64,000 nt of DNA from Rhizobium binae. Lineage in GTDB: Bacteria; Pseudomonadota; Alphaproteobacteria; Rhizobiales; Rhizobiaceae. How positions within the stretch are numbered: the stretch's first letter is position 1; each line of letters begins with the position of its first letter. This document shows, piece by piece, positions 35,601-43,412 of the stretch. The DNA lies in contig NZ_CP071604.1 of NCBI RefSeq assembly GCF_017357225.1, positions 4,328,001 through 4,392,000 of the forward strand, given 5' to 3'. The translations under genes were made by a program, and so were the position numbers. The notes under the pieces were generated by a model. That model searched no databases. It had not been told where the DNA came from and was given only the letters and a program-made list of their open reading frames with translations.

Positions 35601-38164
35601 CGGCGTCCCGCGTCACCCTGCATGCGAAAAACGGCAAGGTGATCGACCAGATCAACCGAGCCGTCGCCCTGTTTGCACCATCGAAGGATGAACTGCAGGA
35701 AATGGAGCGCGCCGAGCGCAACAAGGTTCCGGTCAAGCGCATCGCGCCGGTGCCGCCGGCTGTCGTGCCGGCCGTCGTCATCGAGGAGGAAGGTGATCTC
35801 GACTTCTGGAACGGCATCGGTGGCTTTGCCCGAGACGGCCGCGAATATGTCGTCCGCCTGCCGGGAGGTCATGCGACGCCCCAGCCCTGGATCAACGTCA
35901 TTGCCAATGAAAGGTTCGGCTTTCATGTGTCGGCCGAAGGCGCAGGCTTTACCTGGAGCGTCAATTCGCGCGATTACCAGCTGACCTCCTGGTCGAACGA
36001 TGCGGTGGTCAACCGTTCGGGTGAGGCCTTCTATCTCGCCGATCTCGACAGCGGTGCGATCATGACGCCGTTCGCTGCCCTGTCGCGCCGGCCGGATATT
36101 CGTTTCGAAGCCCGCCACGGGCTCGGCTATTCGGTCTTCTCGAGCATTCAGCATGAGATCGCGCTGGAACTGACGCAGACGATCGCCCGCGACAAGCCGG
36201 TTAAACTGCAGCGCCTGCGCCTGCGCAACACCGGTTCGACCGGCCGCAGACTGCGTCTCTATGGTTACGTGGAATGGATCCTCGGCAACAATCCGGGCCG
36301 CACGGCCCCCTTCATCCTGTCGCGGCATGATGGGGAGACGGGAGCGCTGTTTGCCACCAATCCCTACAGCATCGATTTTTCCAATCGAACCGCTTTCTTC
36401 GCGGCGAGCGAGACGCCTTCGAGCGTCTGCGCAAGCCGGCGCGAGTTCATCGGCAAGGCGGGAACGATCCAGGCACCGCAGGCCGTTACGTCAGCGGCCG
36501 TGCTTTCGGGTGCGACCGAGCTCGACGGCGATCCAGCCGCAGCTCTGGCAATCGACATCGAACTTGGCGCCGGCGAAGAGCGCGACTTCACCTTCTTCCT
36601 CGGCGATACGCCGACGGAAGAAGAAGCGCGCACCATCATCGCCGATATCCGCAAGGCTTCGTTCGATGATGCCGTCGAGGCCAACCGCAGCTTCTGGCAG
36701 GATTTCACCGGCAGGCTGCAGATCTCGACGCCGGATCGCGGGATGAACAATCTCGTCAACACCTGGCTGCCCTATCAGAGCCTCGGCTGCCGGATCATGG
36801 CCCGCACCGCCTTCTACCAGGCAAGCGGCGCCTTCGGCTTCCGCGATCAGCTACAGGACACGCTGGCCTTCCTGCTGCACGAACCCTCGATCGCCCGCCG
36901 GCAGATCCTCAACGCCGCCTCGCGCCAGTTCCGCGAGGGCGACGTCCAGCATTGGTGGCTGCCGGGAACGGGTGCCGGAGTCCGCACGATGATCTCGGAT
37001 GACGTCGTCTGGCTGAGCTATGCGATCCATCACTATTGCAGCGTCACCGGCGATAAGAGCGTGCTCGACGAGGAAATTGCCTTCCTGGAAGGCCCGGCGC
37101 TTCTCGAAGGACAGCATGACTCCTTCTACAAGCCGGAGATTTCCGAGGACAAGGCGAGCGTTTACGAACATGCGGCGCTGGCGCTCGACGTCGCCATCGC
37201 CCGCAAGGGATCGAACGGCCTGCCGCTGTTCCTCGGCGGCGACTGGAACGATGGCATGAACCGCGTCGGCATCGGCGGACGCGGCACCAGCGTCTGGCTC
37301 GGCTGGTTCCTGGCAGGCGCCTTGCGCTCCTTCATCCCCTATGCCGAAGAGCGCGGCGACAAGGCCCGCGCAAAGCGCTGGTCTGCACATCTCAAGGACT
37401 TGAAGAAGGCGCTCGAAACCGCGGGGTGGGACGGCGGCTACTATCGCCGCGGCACGTTCGATGATGGCGCGCTGCTCGGCTCCAAGGAAAGCCCAGAATG
37501 CCGGATCGATTCGATCGCGCAGTCCTGGAGCGTTCTGTCCGGCGAGGGCGACCCGGCCCGTGCAGCCAAGGCCATGGACGCCGTCCTCGATCAACTGGTC
37601 GACGAGGAAGCCCGCATCATCCGGCTGTTCACGCCGCCTTTCATCAATTCGGCCAGGGATCCCGGTTATATCAAGGCTTATCCGCCGGGCGTGCGCGAAA
37701 ACGGCGGGCAATATACCCATGCCGCGACCTGGGTGGTGATGGCGCTGGCGGAGCTCAAGCGGGGCGACGATGCGCTGCGCTGCTTCCAGATCCTCAACCC
37801 GATCACCCATGCGCTCGACAAGGCTTCGGCCGAGCAATACCGGGTCGAACCCTATGTCGTGGCCGCCGACGTCTATGGACATGAGCCCTATACGTCGCGC
37901 GGCGGCTGGACCTGGTACACAGGCTCGGCCGGCTGGCTCTATCGGGCGGCCGTCGAGGGCATTCTCGGTATCCGGTTGAAAGACGGCCGGCTTTACGTGC
38001 GCCCGTCGCTCCCGTCGGAATGGGACGGTTTTGCGGCGGAGGTGGAGCTGGGCGACGGCAAATACCGCATTTCGGTCTCAAAAGCGTCCAACGCCAGCGG
38101 CTACACTCTGTCGATCAACGGCAGCGAAGTCGCCGATCCCGAAGAGGGATATCCGCTCGGATAA
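29645..38164 (+). CDS. ndvB: Cyclic beta-1,2-glucan synthase NdvB
   Basis: About 2840-residue inner-membrane enzyme that starts, elongates, trims and cyclises beta-1,2-glucan from UDP-glucose. Order: N-terminal soluble region; membrane helices near residues 410-475; a GT84 glucosyltransferase domain with MTLDADTRL (DxD) near 620 and QHRWARGDW (Q/R-x-x-RW) near 771; further helices near 810-860 and 930-980; and a long C-terminal half with GT36/GH94-like phosphorylase domains, including GFRDQLQDTLAF and FLGGDWNDGMN near 2535 with the catalytic Asp. Mutants of this gene in Rhizobium or of chvB in Agrobacterium are osmotically sensitive and fail in nodule invasion or attachment. Start ATG has only a weak ribosome site; another ATG lies 15 codons later. 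Confidence 0.97.
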   Translation: MSIANLSPSLPREPEMRQIDHNDSIRSTYLSIEDIKAMGDAVARNGVSKLPAFAPFDFFARHRENEKEILRVYRTTATDVEAGETITPAAEWLLDNHYIVEEAIQEVRRDFPRRFYRELPTMSVGGVEIPRTLVLAWLYVAHTHSTISQESLTALVDGFQASETLRIGELWALPSLVRYVLVENLRRISSRVEASRRLRRRANEAADELVRLTDPAKAAAYLKTLEPLAEDNTFSTQFLYRLRDGSQTSSLAITWLDERLEELGRNTEEATTAEHSRLSSGNVTMGNIIRSLREIDDTEWSVWVEQVSHVDKLLWEHSDYGILDSGSRNKYRKQIEKLAKRSPLTEMEIAQLALDMTDAAKASGEPQPHEPNVGGFLSGAQRPKLEARANYRPTITQHFVRAVRQFNWLAIAVPVMLLTVIAMAVVGKFMASAGMGALEIAVLLIMFSLPASEGATGLFNTLLSFFVTPARLVGYEFKEGIPEDARTLLVVPCLISNRDSVDDHVRNLEVHYLANPRGEIYFALLSDWPDSDVEETAADLEVLDYARREIANLSARYAYDGKTRFYLLHRRRLYNASEGVWMGWERKRGKLHELNMLLRGDRDTTYLPGANAVPANVQYVMTLDADTRLMRDAVTKLVGKLYHPINRPVINPKTGRVESGYGVLQPRVTPSLTTGKDASVFQRVFSINRGLDPYVFTVSDVYQDLAGEGTFTGKGLYHVDAFEASLKGRIEENSVLSHDLLEGSMARCALVTDLELVEDFPIRYEVETSRQHRWARGDWQLLPYMFNPKYGVTALGRWKMFDNLRRSLTPIAWFFASVLGWYFMGPLGALVWQILLIFCLFVAPTLSLINGIIPRTSDIVARAHLYTVWSDITAANAQVALRIVFIADSACMMADAIGRSLYRLFVSHKLMLQWRTAASVQAGGQGTLVSYYKQMWHAPVLALLALGFAALPGDNAFLVGIPFALLWILSPVVAWYVSQSAETEDRLEVADSVSSELRKIARRTWRYFETFTTAEQNYLPPDNIQETPHVIVAARTSPTNIGVYLLSVVSGRHFGWFSFEETLERLEQTIATIDKMEKFRGHLFNWYHTDTLQTLGPRYVSSVDSGNLAGHLIAISSACRNWAEAPSAHMQGNLDGVGDTAGILGEVLADLPDDRKTVRPLRRRLEERIVGFQNALAAVKREHEFASIRIINLAVLARDIEKLAANLDHEVKSKQSEEVTQWAASLVKVCEAHISDSTFDLSKVDALRPRLVALRDKARDLAFSMDFGFLFRPERRLLSIGYRVESGELDQACYDLLASECRLTSLFGIAKGDLPTEHWYRLGRQVVPVGSRGALVSWSGSMFEYLMPPLVMQERGGGILNQTNNLVVVEQMNYARKLGIPWGISEAAFNARDHNLNYQYTNFGVPTLGLKRGLGHNAVIAPYASLLASQYDPPGALENLQRLRKVGALGKFGFHDAVDFTPTRVPEGKKCAVVYNYYAHHHGMSIAAVANVAFNGHLRELFHSDPVIEAAELLLQEKAPRDIPVMSGKHESDTPASIQDDLLRPEIRKISDPASRDRELVFLSNGHYSLMLTATGAGYSRWNGLSVSRWKADPTEDRWGTFIFLRDTATNEWWSATAEPKGVEGEKIKVEFADEKAQFTKTVGDLTSEVECIIATEHDAEARRVTLLNMGTEDRFIEVTSYLEPVITSDDTDNAHPAFARMFVKTEIGRRGDVIRAERNKRDPNEPNISIAHLIVDNAGDTRHTECETDRRKFIGRGRSLADAAAFDPGATLSGSDGFVLDPVMSLRRTVRVPAGKKVSVFFWTIAAPNRDEVDKAVNRYRHPDAFNHELVQAWTRTQVQMRHVGVSSQQAAAFQHLGRYLVYPDMQLRKDEATVEAGLQSQSALWPLAISGDFPIFTLRVNDDMDLDIAREALLAQEYLRSRGVTADLIIMNERASSYAQDMQHALDAMCENVRRMGQADGLRQHIFAVRKDLMEESTYHAVIAASRVTLHAKNGKVIDQINRAVALFAPSKDELQEMERAERNKVPVKRIAPVPPAVVPAVVIEEEGDLDFWNGIGGFARDGREYVVRLPGGHATPQPWINVIANERFGFHVSAEGAGFTWSVNSRDYQLTSWSNDAVVNRSGEAFYLADLDSGAIMTPFAALSRRPDIRFEARHGLGYSVFSSIQHEIALELTQTIARDKPVKLQRLRLRNTGSTGRRLRLYGYVEWILGNNPGRTAPFILSRHDGETGALFATNPYSIDFSNRTAFFAASETPSSVCASRREFIGKAGTIQAPQAVTSAAVLSGATELDGDPAAALAIDIELGAGEERDFTFFLGDTPTEEEARTIIADIRKASFDDAVEANRSFWQDFTGRLQISTPDRGMNNLVNTWLPYQSLGCRIMARTAFYQASGAFGFRDQLQDTLAFLLHEPSIARRQILNAASRQFREGDVQHWWLPGTGAGVRTMISDDVVWLSYAIHHYCSVTGDKSVLDEEIAFLEGPALLEGQHDSFYKPEISEDKASVYEHAALALDVAIARKGSNGLPLFLGGDWNDGMNRVGIGGRGTSVWLGWFLAGALRSFIPYAEERGDKARAKRWSAHLKDLKKALETAGWDGGYYRRGTFDDGALLGSKESPECRIDSIAQSWSVLSGEGDPARAAKAMDAVLDQLVDEEARIIRLFTPPFINSARDPGYIKAYPPGVRENGGQYTHAATWVVMALAELKRGDDALRCFQILNPITHALDKASAEQYRVEPYVVAADVYGHEPYTSRGGWTWYTGSAGWLYRAAVEGILGIRLKDGRLYVRPSLPSEWDGFAAEVELGDGKYRISVSKASNASGYTLSINGSEVADPEEGYPLG

Positions 38165-38203
38165 AGCGTTTCTCCACGCAGACATCACGGCGATTCGCGA
38201 ACA

Positions 38204-38226
38204 GCCAAAAGGGGAACCCTTTTGGC
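38204..38226 (+). promoter_or_regulatory. Perfect hairpin between ndvB and opgC
   Basis: GCCAAAAGGG-GAA-CCCTTTTGGC, ten perfect pairs with a three-base loop, 40 bases after the ndvB stop and 40 before opgC. No T-run follows, so simple termination is unlikely; it may protect the ndvB message or block read-through partly. Confidence 0.6.
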
Positions 38227-38265
38227 CGTCGTCGCGTTTGAAAATCGGATGATAGGAGACACCCT

Positions 38266-39504
38266 ATGGCAAGCACGCGGACCGAAGCCATCGGCACCGA
38301 GCGCAGTTCCCGATCCGTAGCTGCGCCAGGGCGCGATACACGGCTTGACGTGCTGCGTGGCCTCGCCCTGATCATGATCTTCATCAATCATGTTCCCGGG
38401 CAGTTCTTCGAATATGCAACGACGAAGAATTTCGGCTTCTCCGATGCCGCGGAGGCCTTCGTGCTGATATCGGGCATTGCCGTCGGCCTTGCGTACGGGA
38501 CCCGCTTCCAGCCTGGCAATCGGCTCAGAATGGCGATCAAGGCGGCAAAGCGGGCTTTCACGCTCTACCTCGCCCATATGATCACGACATTCATGACACT
38601 GGCGCTGTTCATCTGCGGCGCCTGGCTGTTCCACCGGCCTGGACTGCTTGTCGAAATCAATATTCTAGCGGTTCTGATGAACCTCAAGGACGGTATCCCG
38701 GCACTGCTCCTGCTCGGTCACCAGATCGGCTACAACAATATCCTGCCCATGTACGGGGCATTGCTGCTGATGGTGCCCATCCTCCTTCTCCTGAACGAGC
38801 GTAGCCCGCTGCTGGCGCTTGCCGTCTCGGGCACGGTCTGGCTGCTCGCCGGCATTTATCAGGTGGCGCCGCACAACATGCTGATCGAAGGCTATTGGTT
38901 CCTCAACCCGCTCTCCTGGCAGTTCCTGTTTTCGATCGGTATCGTCTCGATCCTGCATATCAAGCGCGGCGGCCGGATCCCGCGGCATCCTCTATTGCTT
39001 GCGGTCGCCGTCGCTTACGTCGTGATTTCCTTCGTCTGGGTGACAGGGCATCTCTGGATTTTCGGCAACTCGCTGGCAGCGCTTGGCCTGCCGCCTGTTA
39101 TCACCGGTTTCGACAAGACCTTCCTGTCGCTGCCTCGGCTGCTGCATGTGCTTGCGCTGACCTATCTGGTCATCAGCATCCCGGCGCTCTCCCGCATCCT
39201 GCGGCGTCCGGCCGATCACCCGCTGACGATCCTCGGCCGCCATTCGCTCAACATCTTTGTCGCCGGCACGATCCTCGCTATGGTCGGCCAGGTGGTGCTC
39301 TACATCACCAACAAGGATCCGCTGGTCGGCCCGATCTTTGTCATCGCCGGCATCGCGACGCAATTCACCTATGCCTACTATCTCGAGCACAAGCGTCAGC
39401 AGGGCAAGGTCAAGAGTAAGCTCGTGACGGAGGTTGCCGCCGTCACGGTGCCCGTGCGGACCGGCGGAGCGGCAAACTCCTATCGCCGGACCAATCGGAA
39501 ATAG
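38266..39504 (+). CDS. opgC: OpgC-family membrane protein (glucan succinyl/acyl transferase)
   Basis: 412 residues with about ten membrane helices. The N-terminal RDTRLDVLRGLALIMIFINHVPG, followed by FGFSDAAEAFVLISGIAVGLAYG, is the OpgC signature. OpgC proteins add succinyl groups to osmoregulated periplasmic glucans. Its position 100 bases after ndvB on the same strand makes cyclic beta-1,2-glucan the likely acceptor. An alternative is another acyl group. A strong terminator follows. Confidence 0.9.
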   Translation: MASTRTEAIGTERSSRSVAAPGRDTRLDVLRGLALIMIFINHVPGQFFEYATTKNFGFSDAAEAFVLISGIAVGLAYGTRFQPGNRLRMAIKAAKRAFTLYLAHMITTFMTLALFICGAWLFHRPGLLVEINILAVLMNLKDGIPALLLLGHQIGYNNILPMYGALLLMVPILLLLNERSPLLALAVSGTVWLLAGIYQVAPHNMLIEGYWFLNPLSWQFLFSIGIVSILHIKRGGRIPRHPLLLAVAVAYVVISFVWVTGHLWIFGNSLAALGLPPVITGFDKTFLSLPRLLHVLALTYLVISIPALSRILRRPADHPLTILGRHSLNIFVAGTILAMVGQVVLYITNKDPLVGPIFVIAGIATQFTYAYYLEHKRQQGKVKSKLVTEVAAVTVPVRTGGAANSYRRTNRK

Positions 39505-39525
39505 CTGTAAGTTTTGCCTTGATGG

Positions 39526-39563
39526 AACTGAGCCGGCGGCCCCATCCCGCCGGCTCAGTTTTT
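39526..39563 (+). terminator. Terminator of opgC
   Basis: Stem AACTGAGCCGGCGG / CCGCCGGCTCAGTT (39526-39539 with 39547-39560), 14 perfect pairs, loop CCCCATC, then TTT. It overlaps the last codons of the convergent VOC gene. Confidence 0.88.
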
Positions 39564-39908
39564 GTGAGCGAGGATGTTCACGAGCCTGCCCAGGGGATCG
39601 CGGACATAAAAGCGCCTGACGCCCCAGGGCTCGTCCTCCGGGCCGTATTCGACCGGAAAACCTGCAGCCGACATCGCCGCGAAAGCGGCATCGAGATCGT
39701 CGACCTCGATCGAGAGGTCCGGCACCGGCGTGCCGGAGCCGCCTTCGCTGGCGATGCTCACCTGAACGTTCATGGGTCTCGCGGCGCCGAAGGTGATGAT
39801 CCAGCCGTGATCCATGATGACGTCGAGACCGAGGATATCGTGATAGAACCGCCGCGCCGGCGTGATATCGGGTGTCGCAATATTGGCGACGATGCGCAGG
39901 ACCTTCAT
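39555..39908 (-). CDS. VOC (glyoxalase/bleomycin-resistance) family protein
   Basis: 117 residues from MKVLRIVANIATPD, with DITPARRFYHDILGLDVIMD, VPDLSIEVDDLDAAFAAM and WGVRRFYVRDPLGRLVNIL. This is a one-domain VOC protein, and such proteins dimerise to form a metal site. Substrate unknown; nothing visible ties it to glucan metabolism. The upstream frame is open to 40022, but GGGAAAG before this ATG and the domain start settle it. Confidence 0.85.
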   Translation of the reverse strand: MKVLRIVANIATPDITPARRFYHDILGLDVIMDHGWIITFGAARPMNVQVSIASEGGSGTPVPDLSIEVDDLDAAFAAMSAAGFPVEYGPEDEPWGVRRFYVRDPLGRLVNILAHKN

Positions 39909-39990
39909 GGGCTTTCCCTCCGATGCTTGGACAAGGCGGAAGGTAGGAAGATCGGCAGGTTGATCAATCGAGGCTTGGCTTGGAATGGCG

Positions 39991-40041
39991 GCGCGTGGCA
40001 CCCCCTCTGCCCTGCCGGGCACCTCCCGAGCAAGGGGAGAT
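39991..40041 (+). repeat. Left copy of a repeat flanking the IS element
   Basis: Contains CTCTGCCCTGCCGGGCA at 40005-40021, whose exact reverse complement is at 41469-41485 on the other side of the IS. Similarity extends on both sides of this core (GGCACC.. before it, ..GGAGAT after it). The CTGCCCTGCCGGGCA core is one I associate with common rhizobial intergenic repeats. Confidence 0.65.
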
Positions 40042-41381
40042 GGTTCTGTGCGTCAAGTTCAGCAAATTGGGGCGGCCATGAGGCTGGTCATGCGGCGTTT
40101 CGGAGCGCGATCTTCTTGTGCTCTCTGAGATCGTCCATGTTGATGTAGCGGTTTGCCTCCATCCAGTTTTCGTGGGTTTCGACGGCCAGCGCCCTGACCA
40201 GGCGCAGGCAGCTGTCGGCGTTGGGAAAGATGCGCACGACATAGGTGCGGCGGCGGATCTCCTCGTTGAGGCGCTCGAGCATGTTGGTGCTCTTGAGGTG
40301 CTTGTGATGGGTGCGCGGCAGCCGCAGGAAGGTGAGCGTCTGCTCGATCGTTTCCTCGACCCAGCCGGTCAGCCGCGGGTACTTGCCCGACCATTTGCCG
40401 AGCCAGGCGGCGAGATCGGTCTTTGCCTCGTCGAGGTCGCGGCGGTCGTAGAGCCATCGCAGTTCCTGCAGGCAATCGTCGCCGTGCTTGCGCGGCAGAT
40501 GATCGAGCGCATTCCTCAGGAAGTGCACGTAGCAGCGCTGCCAGGCGGCTTCCGGGATGACTTCGCCGATCGCCGCGACGAGGCCGGCATGGTCGTCGGA
40601 GACGACGAACTCGACGCCCTTGAGGCCGCGGTGCTTGAGGCCGACGAGGAAGTCCCTCCAGGCCGAGCGGCTCTCGCGATTGGCCATCTCGACAGCGAGG
40701 ATCTGCCGCCGGCCGTCCCAGTCGATGCCGACAGCGATCAGCACCGCCTGGCTCCTGACGACGCCCGCCTCCCTGACCTTCTCGTAGCGGGCGTCGAGGA
40801 TCAGGTAGGGAAAGGGTTCTTGAAGCGGGCGGCAGGCAAAGGCCTTCAGGCTTTCGTCGAGGCGCTTGTTGATCGCCGAGATCGACGAGGCCGAGAAGGC
40901 ATGGCCGCACAGCTCCTCGGTGATCGCCTTCACCTTGCGCGTCGACACCCCCTGCACATACATCTCCGCCAGCGTCGCTACCAGCGCCCGCTCCGAGCGC
41001 TGGTAGCGCTCGAACAGCTCGGTGGAAAAATGCCCGGAGCGATCCTGCGGCACCCGCAGCTCCAGCTTGCCGACCCGCGTCAGCAGCGTGCGGCCGTAAT
41101 TGCCGGAGCGATAGCCGAGCCGCTCCGGCGTCCGCTCGCCTTTTTGTGCCCCCAGCGCCTCGTCCATCTCCGCCTCCAGCACCTCCTGCATCACGGCGCG
41201 GATCACCTCGCGCAGTCCATCGGGGTTCGCAAGCAGAATGTCTTTGACGGCGGCGACGGCGGTCTTATCTTCAGTCTTGGTCATGGTGGCGTTCCTCGTG
41301 AGGGAATCAGGTGACGTAAACATCACCAGCCTGCCATGACCGCCCCTCTTAGAGAATTTGCAGAACCTTCAGCACACTACC
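40042..41381 (-). mobile_element. IS256-family insertion sequence
   Basis: About 1340 bp with one transposase gene. Terminal inverted repeats: 40042-40068 begins GGTTCTGTGCGTC, and the right end read inward from 41381 begins GGTAGTGTGCTGA; both reach GTTC-x-GCAAATT, about 20 of 27 positions matching. The 8 bp outside the two ends (GGGGAGAT and TCCCTTTC) do not match, so no target duplication is visible, although IS256 elements usually make 8-9 bp ones. Confidence 0.85.
40088..41284 (-). CDS. IS256-family (mutator-type) transposase
   Basis: 398 residues: helical N-terminus (VKDILLANPDGLREVIRAVMQEVLEAEMDEALGA), GYRSGNYGRTLLTRVGKLELRVPQDRSG, first catalytic Asp in LILDARYEKVREAG, second in VEFVVSDDHAGL, and the mutator-type CYVHFLRNALDHLP followed by the C-terminal ERLNEEIRRRTYVVRIFPN holding the catalytic Glu. 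The frame is intact, so the element may still be active. GAGGAA precedes the chosen ATG. Confidence 0.95.
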   Translation of the reverse strand: MTKTEDKTAVAAVKDILLANPDGLREVIRAVMQEVLEAEMDEALGAQKGERTPERLGYRSGNYGRTLLTRVGKLELRVPQDRSGHFSTELFERYQRSERALVATLAEMYVQGVSTRKVKAITEELCGHAFSASSISAINKRLDESLKAFACRPLQEPFPYLILDARYEKVREAGVVRSQAVLIAVGIDWDGRRQILAVEMANRESRSAWRDFLVGLKHRGLKGVEFVVSDDHAGLVAAIGEVIPEAAWQRCYVHFLRNALDHLPRKHGDDCLQELRWLYDRRDLDEAKTDLAAWLGKWSGKYPRLTGWVEETIEQTLTFLRLPRTHHKHLKSTNMLERLNEEIRRRTYVVRIFPNADSCLRLVRALAVETHENWMEANRYINMDDLREHKKIALRNAA

Positions 41382-41439
41382 TCCCTTTCCGTCGCCGTGC
41401 GGACCACAGGTTCGTTGTTGGCTGGGGAGACCATCGCGC

Positions 41440-41490
41440 CGAGCCAATCTCTCCAGCTGCGGGGCTGATGCCCGGCAGGGCAGAGCGAGG
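41440..41490 (-). repeat. Right, inverted copy of the repeat flanking the IS element
   Basis: TGCCCGGCAGGGCAGAG at 41469-41485 is the exact reverse complement of 40005-40021. Inner sequence (CCAATCTCTCCAGCTGCGGGGCTGA) corresponds loosely to the left copy's GGGAGAT region. Confidence 0.65.
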
Positions 41491-41591
41491 TGGCCCCATG
41501 GTACACGGTTACTGTGTGTCGTCAGCGACGGTTTTGGAAGGAAAGCGAAGCCCTGAAGTATGTCGTCGGAATTGGACTTGCCTTACTCAGT

Positions 41592-41630
41592 CAAACAAAA
41601 AGGCCGGAAGGAGCTCCCCTTCCGGCCTTT
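41592..41630 (-). terminator. Terminator of ndvA
   Basis: On the minus strand, stem AAAGGCCGGAAGG / CCTTCCGGCCTTT (41599-41611 with 41618-41630), loop of six, followed by TTTTTGTTTG. It starts 19 bases after the ndvA stop. Confidence 0.92.
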
Positions 41631-41648
41631 GTTGTGAAACCCGACCGA

Positions 41649-43412
41649 TCAGGCGGCTTCGGTTGCGTGGGCCTTGCGGACTTCGTCGTCCGTCAGGATA
41701 CCGCTGGCGCGCAGCAGAGCGGCGAAGCGGCCGTTGCTGTGGCTGAGCTCGTCGAAGCTGCCCTGTTCGACGACGCGGCCGTCGTCCAGGAAGAGCACCA
41801 TATCGGCTTCGCGGACCGTCGACAGCCGGTGGGCGATGATGAAGGTGGTGCGATTCTCACGCAGATTGTCGATCGCCGACTTGACGCGGGCCTCAGTCTC
41901 GACGTCGAGAGCCGAGGTCGCCTCGTCGAGCACCAGGATCGGTGCGTCCTTGAGGATGGCGCGGGCAATCGCGATGCGCTGGCGCTCGCCGCCCGAGAGC
42001 TTGTTGCCGCGTTCGCCGACATGCGTCTCGTAACGGTCCTCGCGGGTCTCGATGAAGTCGGCGGCGGCAGCGGCTTCGGCGGCCCGGCGCATTTCCTCTT
42101 CGCTGGCACCCTCGCGGCCGAGGCGAATATTGTCGCTGATCGAGCGGTTCAGCAGGCCCGCATCCTGGAAGACGGTGGCGATATGGCGACGCAGCGACTT
42201 GCGGGTCACCTTCGTGATATCGGTGCCGTCGACGAGAATGTGGCCGCCTTGCGGATCGTAGACGCGCTGCAGCAGGTTGACGAGCGTCGTCTTGCCGGCG
42301 CCGGTCGGGCCGACGATGGCAACCGTCTGGCCGGCCTTCACCGAGAAGGAGACATTGTGCAGACCCTGCGAGCTGTTGCCGAAGCCGAAGGAGACGTCGC
42401 GGAATTCGACCGCACCCTTGACGTTCTTGATCTCGCCGTTGCCGGCCGGCTCTTCGCGTTCACGCACCGAATCTTCGAGCGTGTAGAAGTCCTCGAGCTT
42501 GGAACGAGCCTCGAAGATCTGCGTAGCGAATTGACGCATCAGGTCGAGGCGGGCAATCAGCAGGTTGGCAAAGCCGATGAAGGCAATCACGTCACCGACA
42601 CGCAGCTGGCCGGACTGAACGAGCATCGTGCCGATGATCAGGACGACCATCATAGCGATCGTCGAAGCCATGCGGTTCAGCGCGCTGGCGATCGCCCACC
42701 AGTCGAGCACCGGATACTGCGCCTCGAGCAGCCGATCGGCAAACGATTTCAATGCCCTGGTTTCGGCTTCGATGCGGTTGTAGCTATGCAGCACCGACAC
42801 GTTGCTGATCGAGTCGCTGACATGCGAGAAGACCGTATGGTAGTGGTTCTCGACCGAAGCCTGGCCATCCTTGGTGCGGCTCATGACCAGGCGGCCGATC
42901 AGCCAGTAGGCAATGCCGAGCACGATGAGGACGGCCGACAGGCGCAGGTCCATCGATATTGCGGTTGGCACCAGAAGAGCAAGCGCGATGACCGTCGACA
43001 GATGGTTGCGCATGAATTCCAGCCAGAGGCCGAACAGAGTCTCGCAGGCGCGCAGCAGCGTATGCAGCGCGTTGGAGGTGCCGCGCTGGTGATGCCAGGC
43101 GAGCGGCATGGAAATGATGCGGCCAAAAGCCTCCGTCAGCAATGTCGCCCGCCGGCCGTGAGCAAGCCGGTCGGCCTCGCGCGATACAAGGACGAAGGCG
43201 ACGGTGTTGAACACGGCGAAGGCCGCCCACATGAACAGGATGGGCTTGACTTCACCCTTGCCCGAGATCGCATCGATAATGCGACCGAACAGGATCGGTT
43301 CGGCAATGGTGATGGTCGCCAGAACAATATTGGCGATAACGACCAGGGATACGCGGAGCTTGTAGGCGCCAAGATAGCGCAGAGCCCTTGCATAGACCTT
43401 GAATAGCGACAC
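41649..43412 (-). CDS. ndvA: Cyclic beta-1,2-glucan ABC exporter NdvA
   Basis: 587 residues of a half-size ABC exporter: six membrane helices in the first 300 residues (LRVSLVVIANIVLATITIAEPILFGRI at the start), Walker A GPTGAGKTT near 365, signature LSGGERQRIAIARAI near 475 and Walker B ILVLDEATSALD. The transmembrane part agrees closely with my memory of S. meliloti NdvA, which exports cyclic beta-1,2-glucan made by NdvB. I chose GTG at 43412 because AGAGG stands six bases before it and the product then begins with SLFKVYARALRYLG as in other NdvA; an ATG six codons earlier (43430) is the alternative. Confidence 0.96.
   Translation of the reverse strand: MSLFKVYARALRYLGAYKLRVSLVVIANIVLATITIAEPILFGRIIDAISGKGEVKPILFMWAAFAVFNTVAFVLVSREADRLAHGRRATLLTEAFGRIISMPLAWHHQRGTSNALHTLLRACETLFGLWLEFMRNHLSTVIALALLVPTAISMDLRLSAVLIVLGIAYWLIGRLVMSRTKDGQASVENHYHTVFSHVSDSISNVSVLHSYNRIEAETRALKSFADRLLEAQYPVLDWWAIASALNRMASTIAMMVVLIIGTMLVQSGQLRVGDVIAFIGFANLLIARLDLMRQFATQIFEARSKLEDFYTLEDSVREREEPAGNGEIKNVKGAVEFRDVSFGFGNSSQGLHNVSFSVKAGQTVAIVGPTGAGKTTLVNLLQRVYDPQGGHILVDGTDITKVTRKSLRRHIATVFQDAGLLNRSISDNIRLGREGASEEEMRRAAEAAAAADFIETREDRYETHVGERGNKLSGGERQRIAIARAILKDAPILVLDEATSALDVETEARVKSAIDNLRENRTTFIIAHRLSTVREADMVLFLDDGRVVEQGSFDELSHSNGRFAALLRASGILTDDEVRKAHATEAA

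Noticed and set aside
32945..36328. A long open frame (about 1130 codons) on the minus strand inside ndvB
   Set aside because: Shadow of ndvB: composition is Arg/Asp/Gly/Ala-biased without any recognisable motif.
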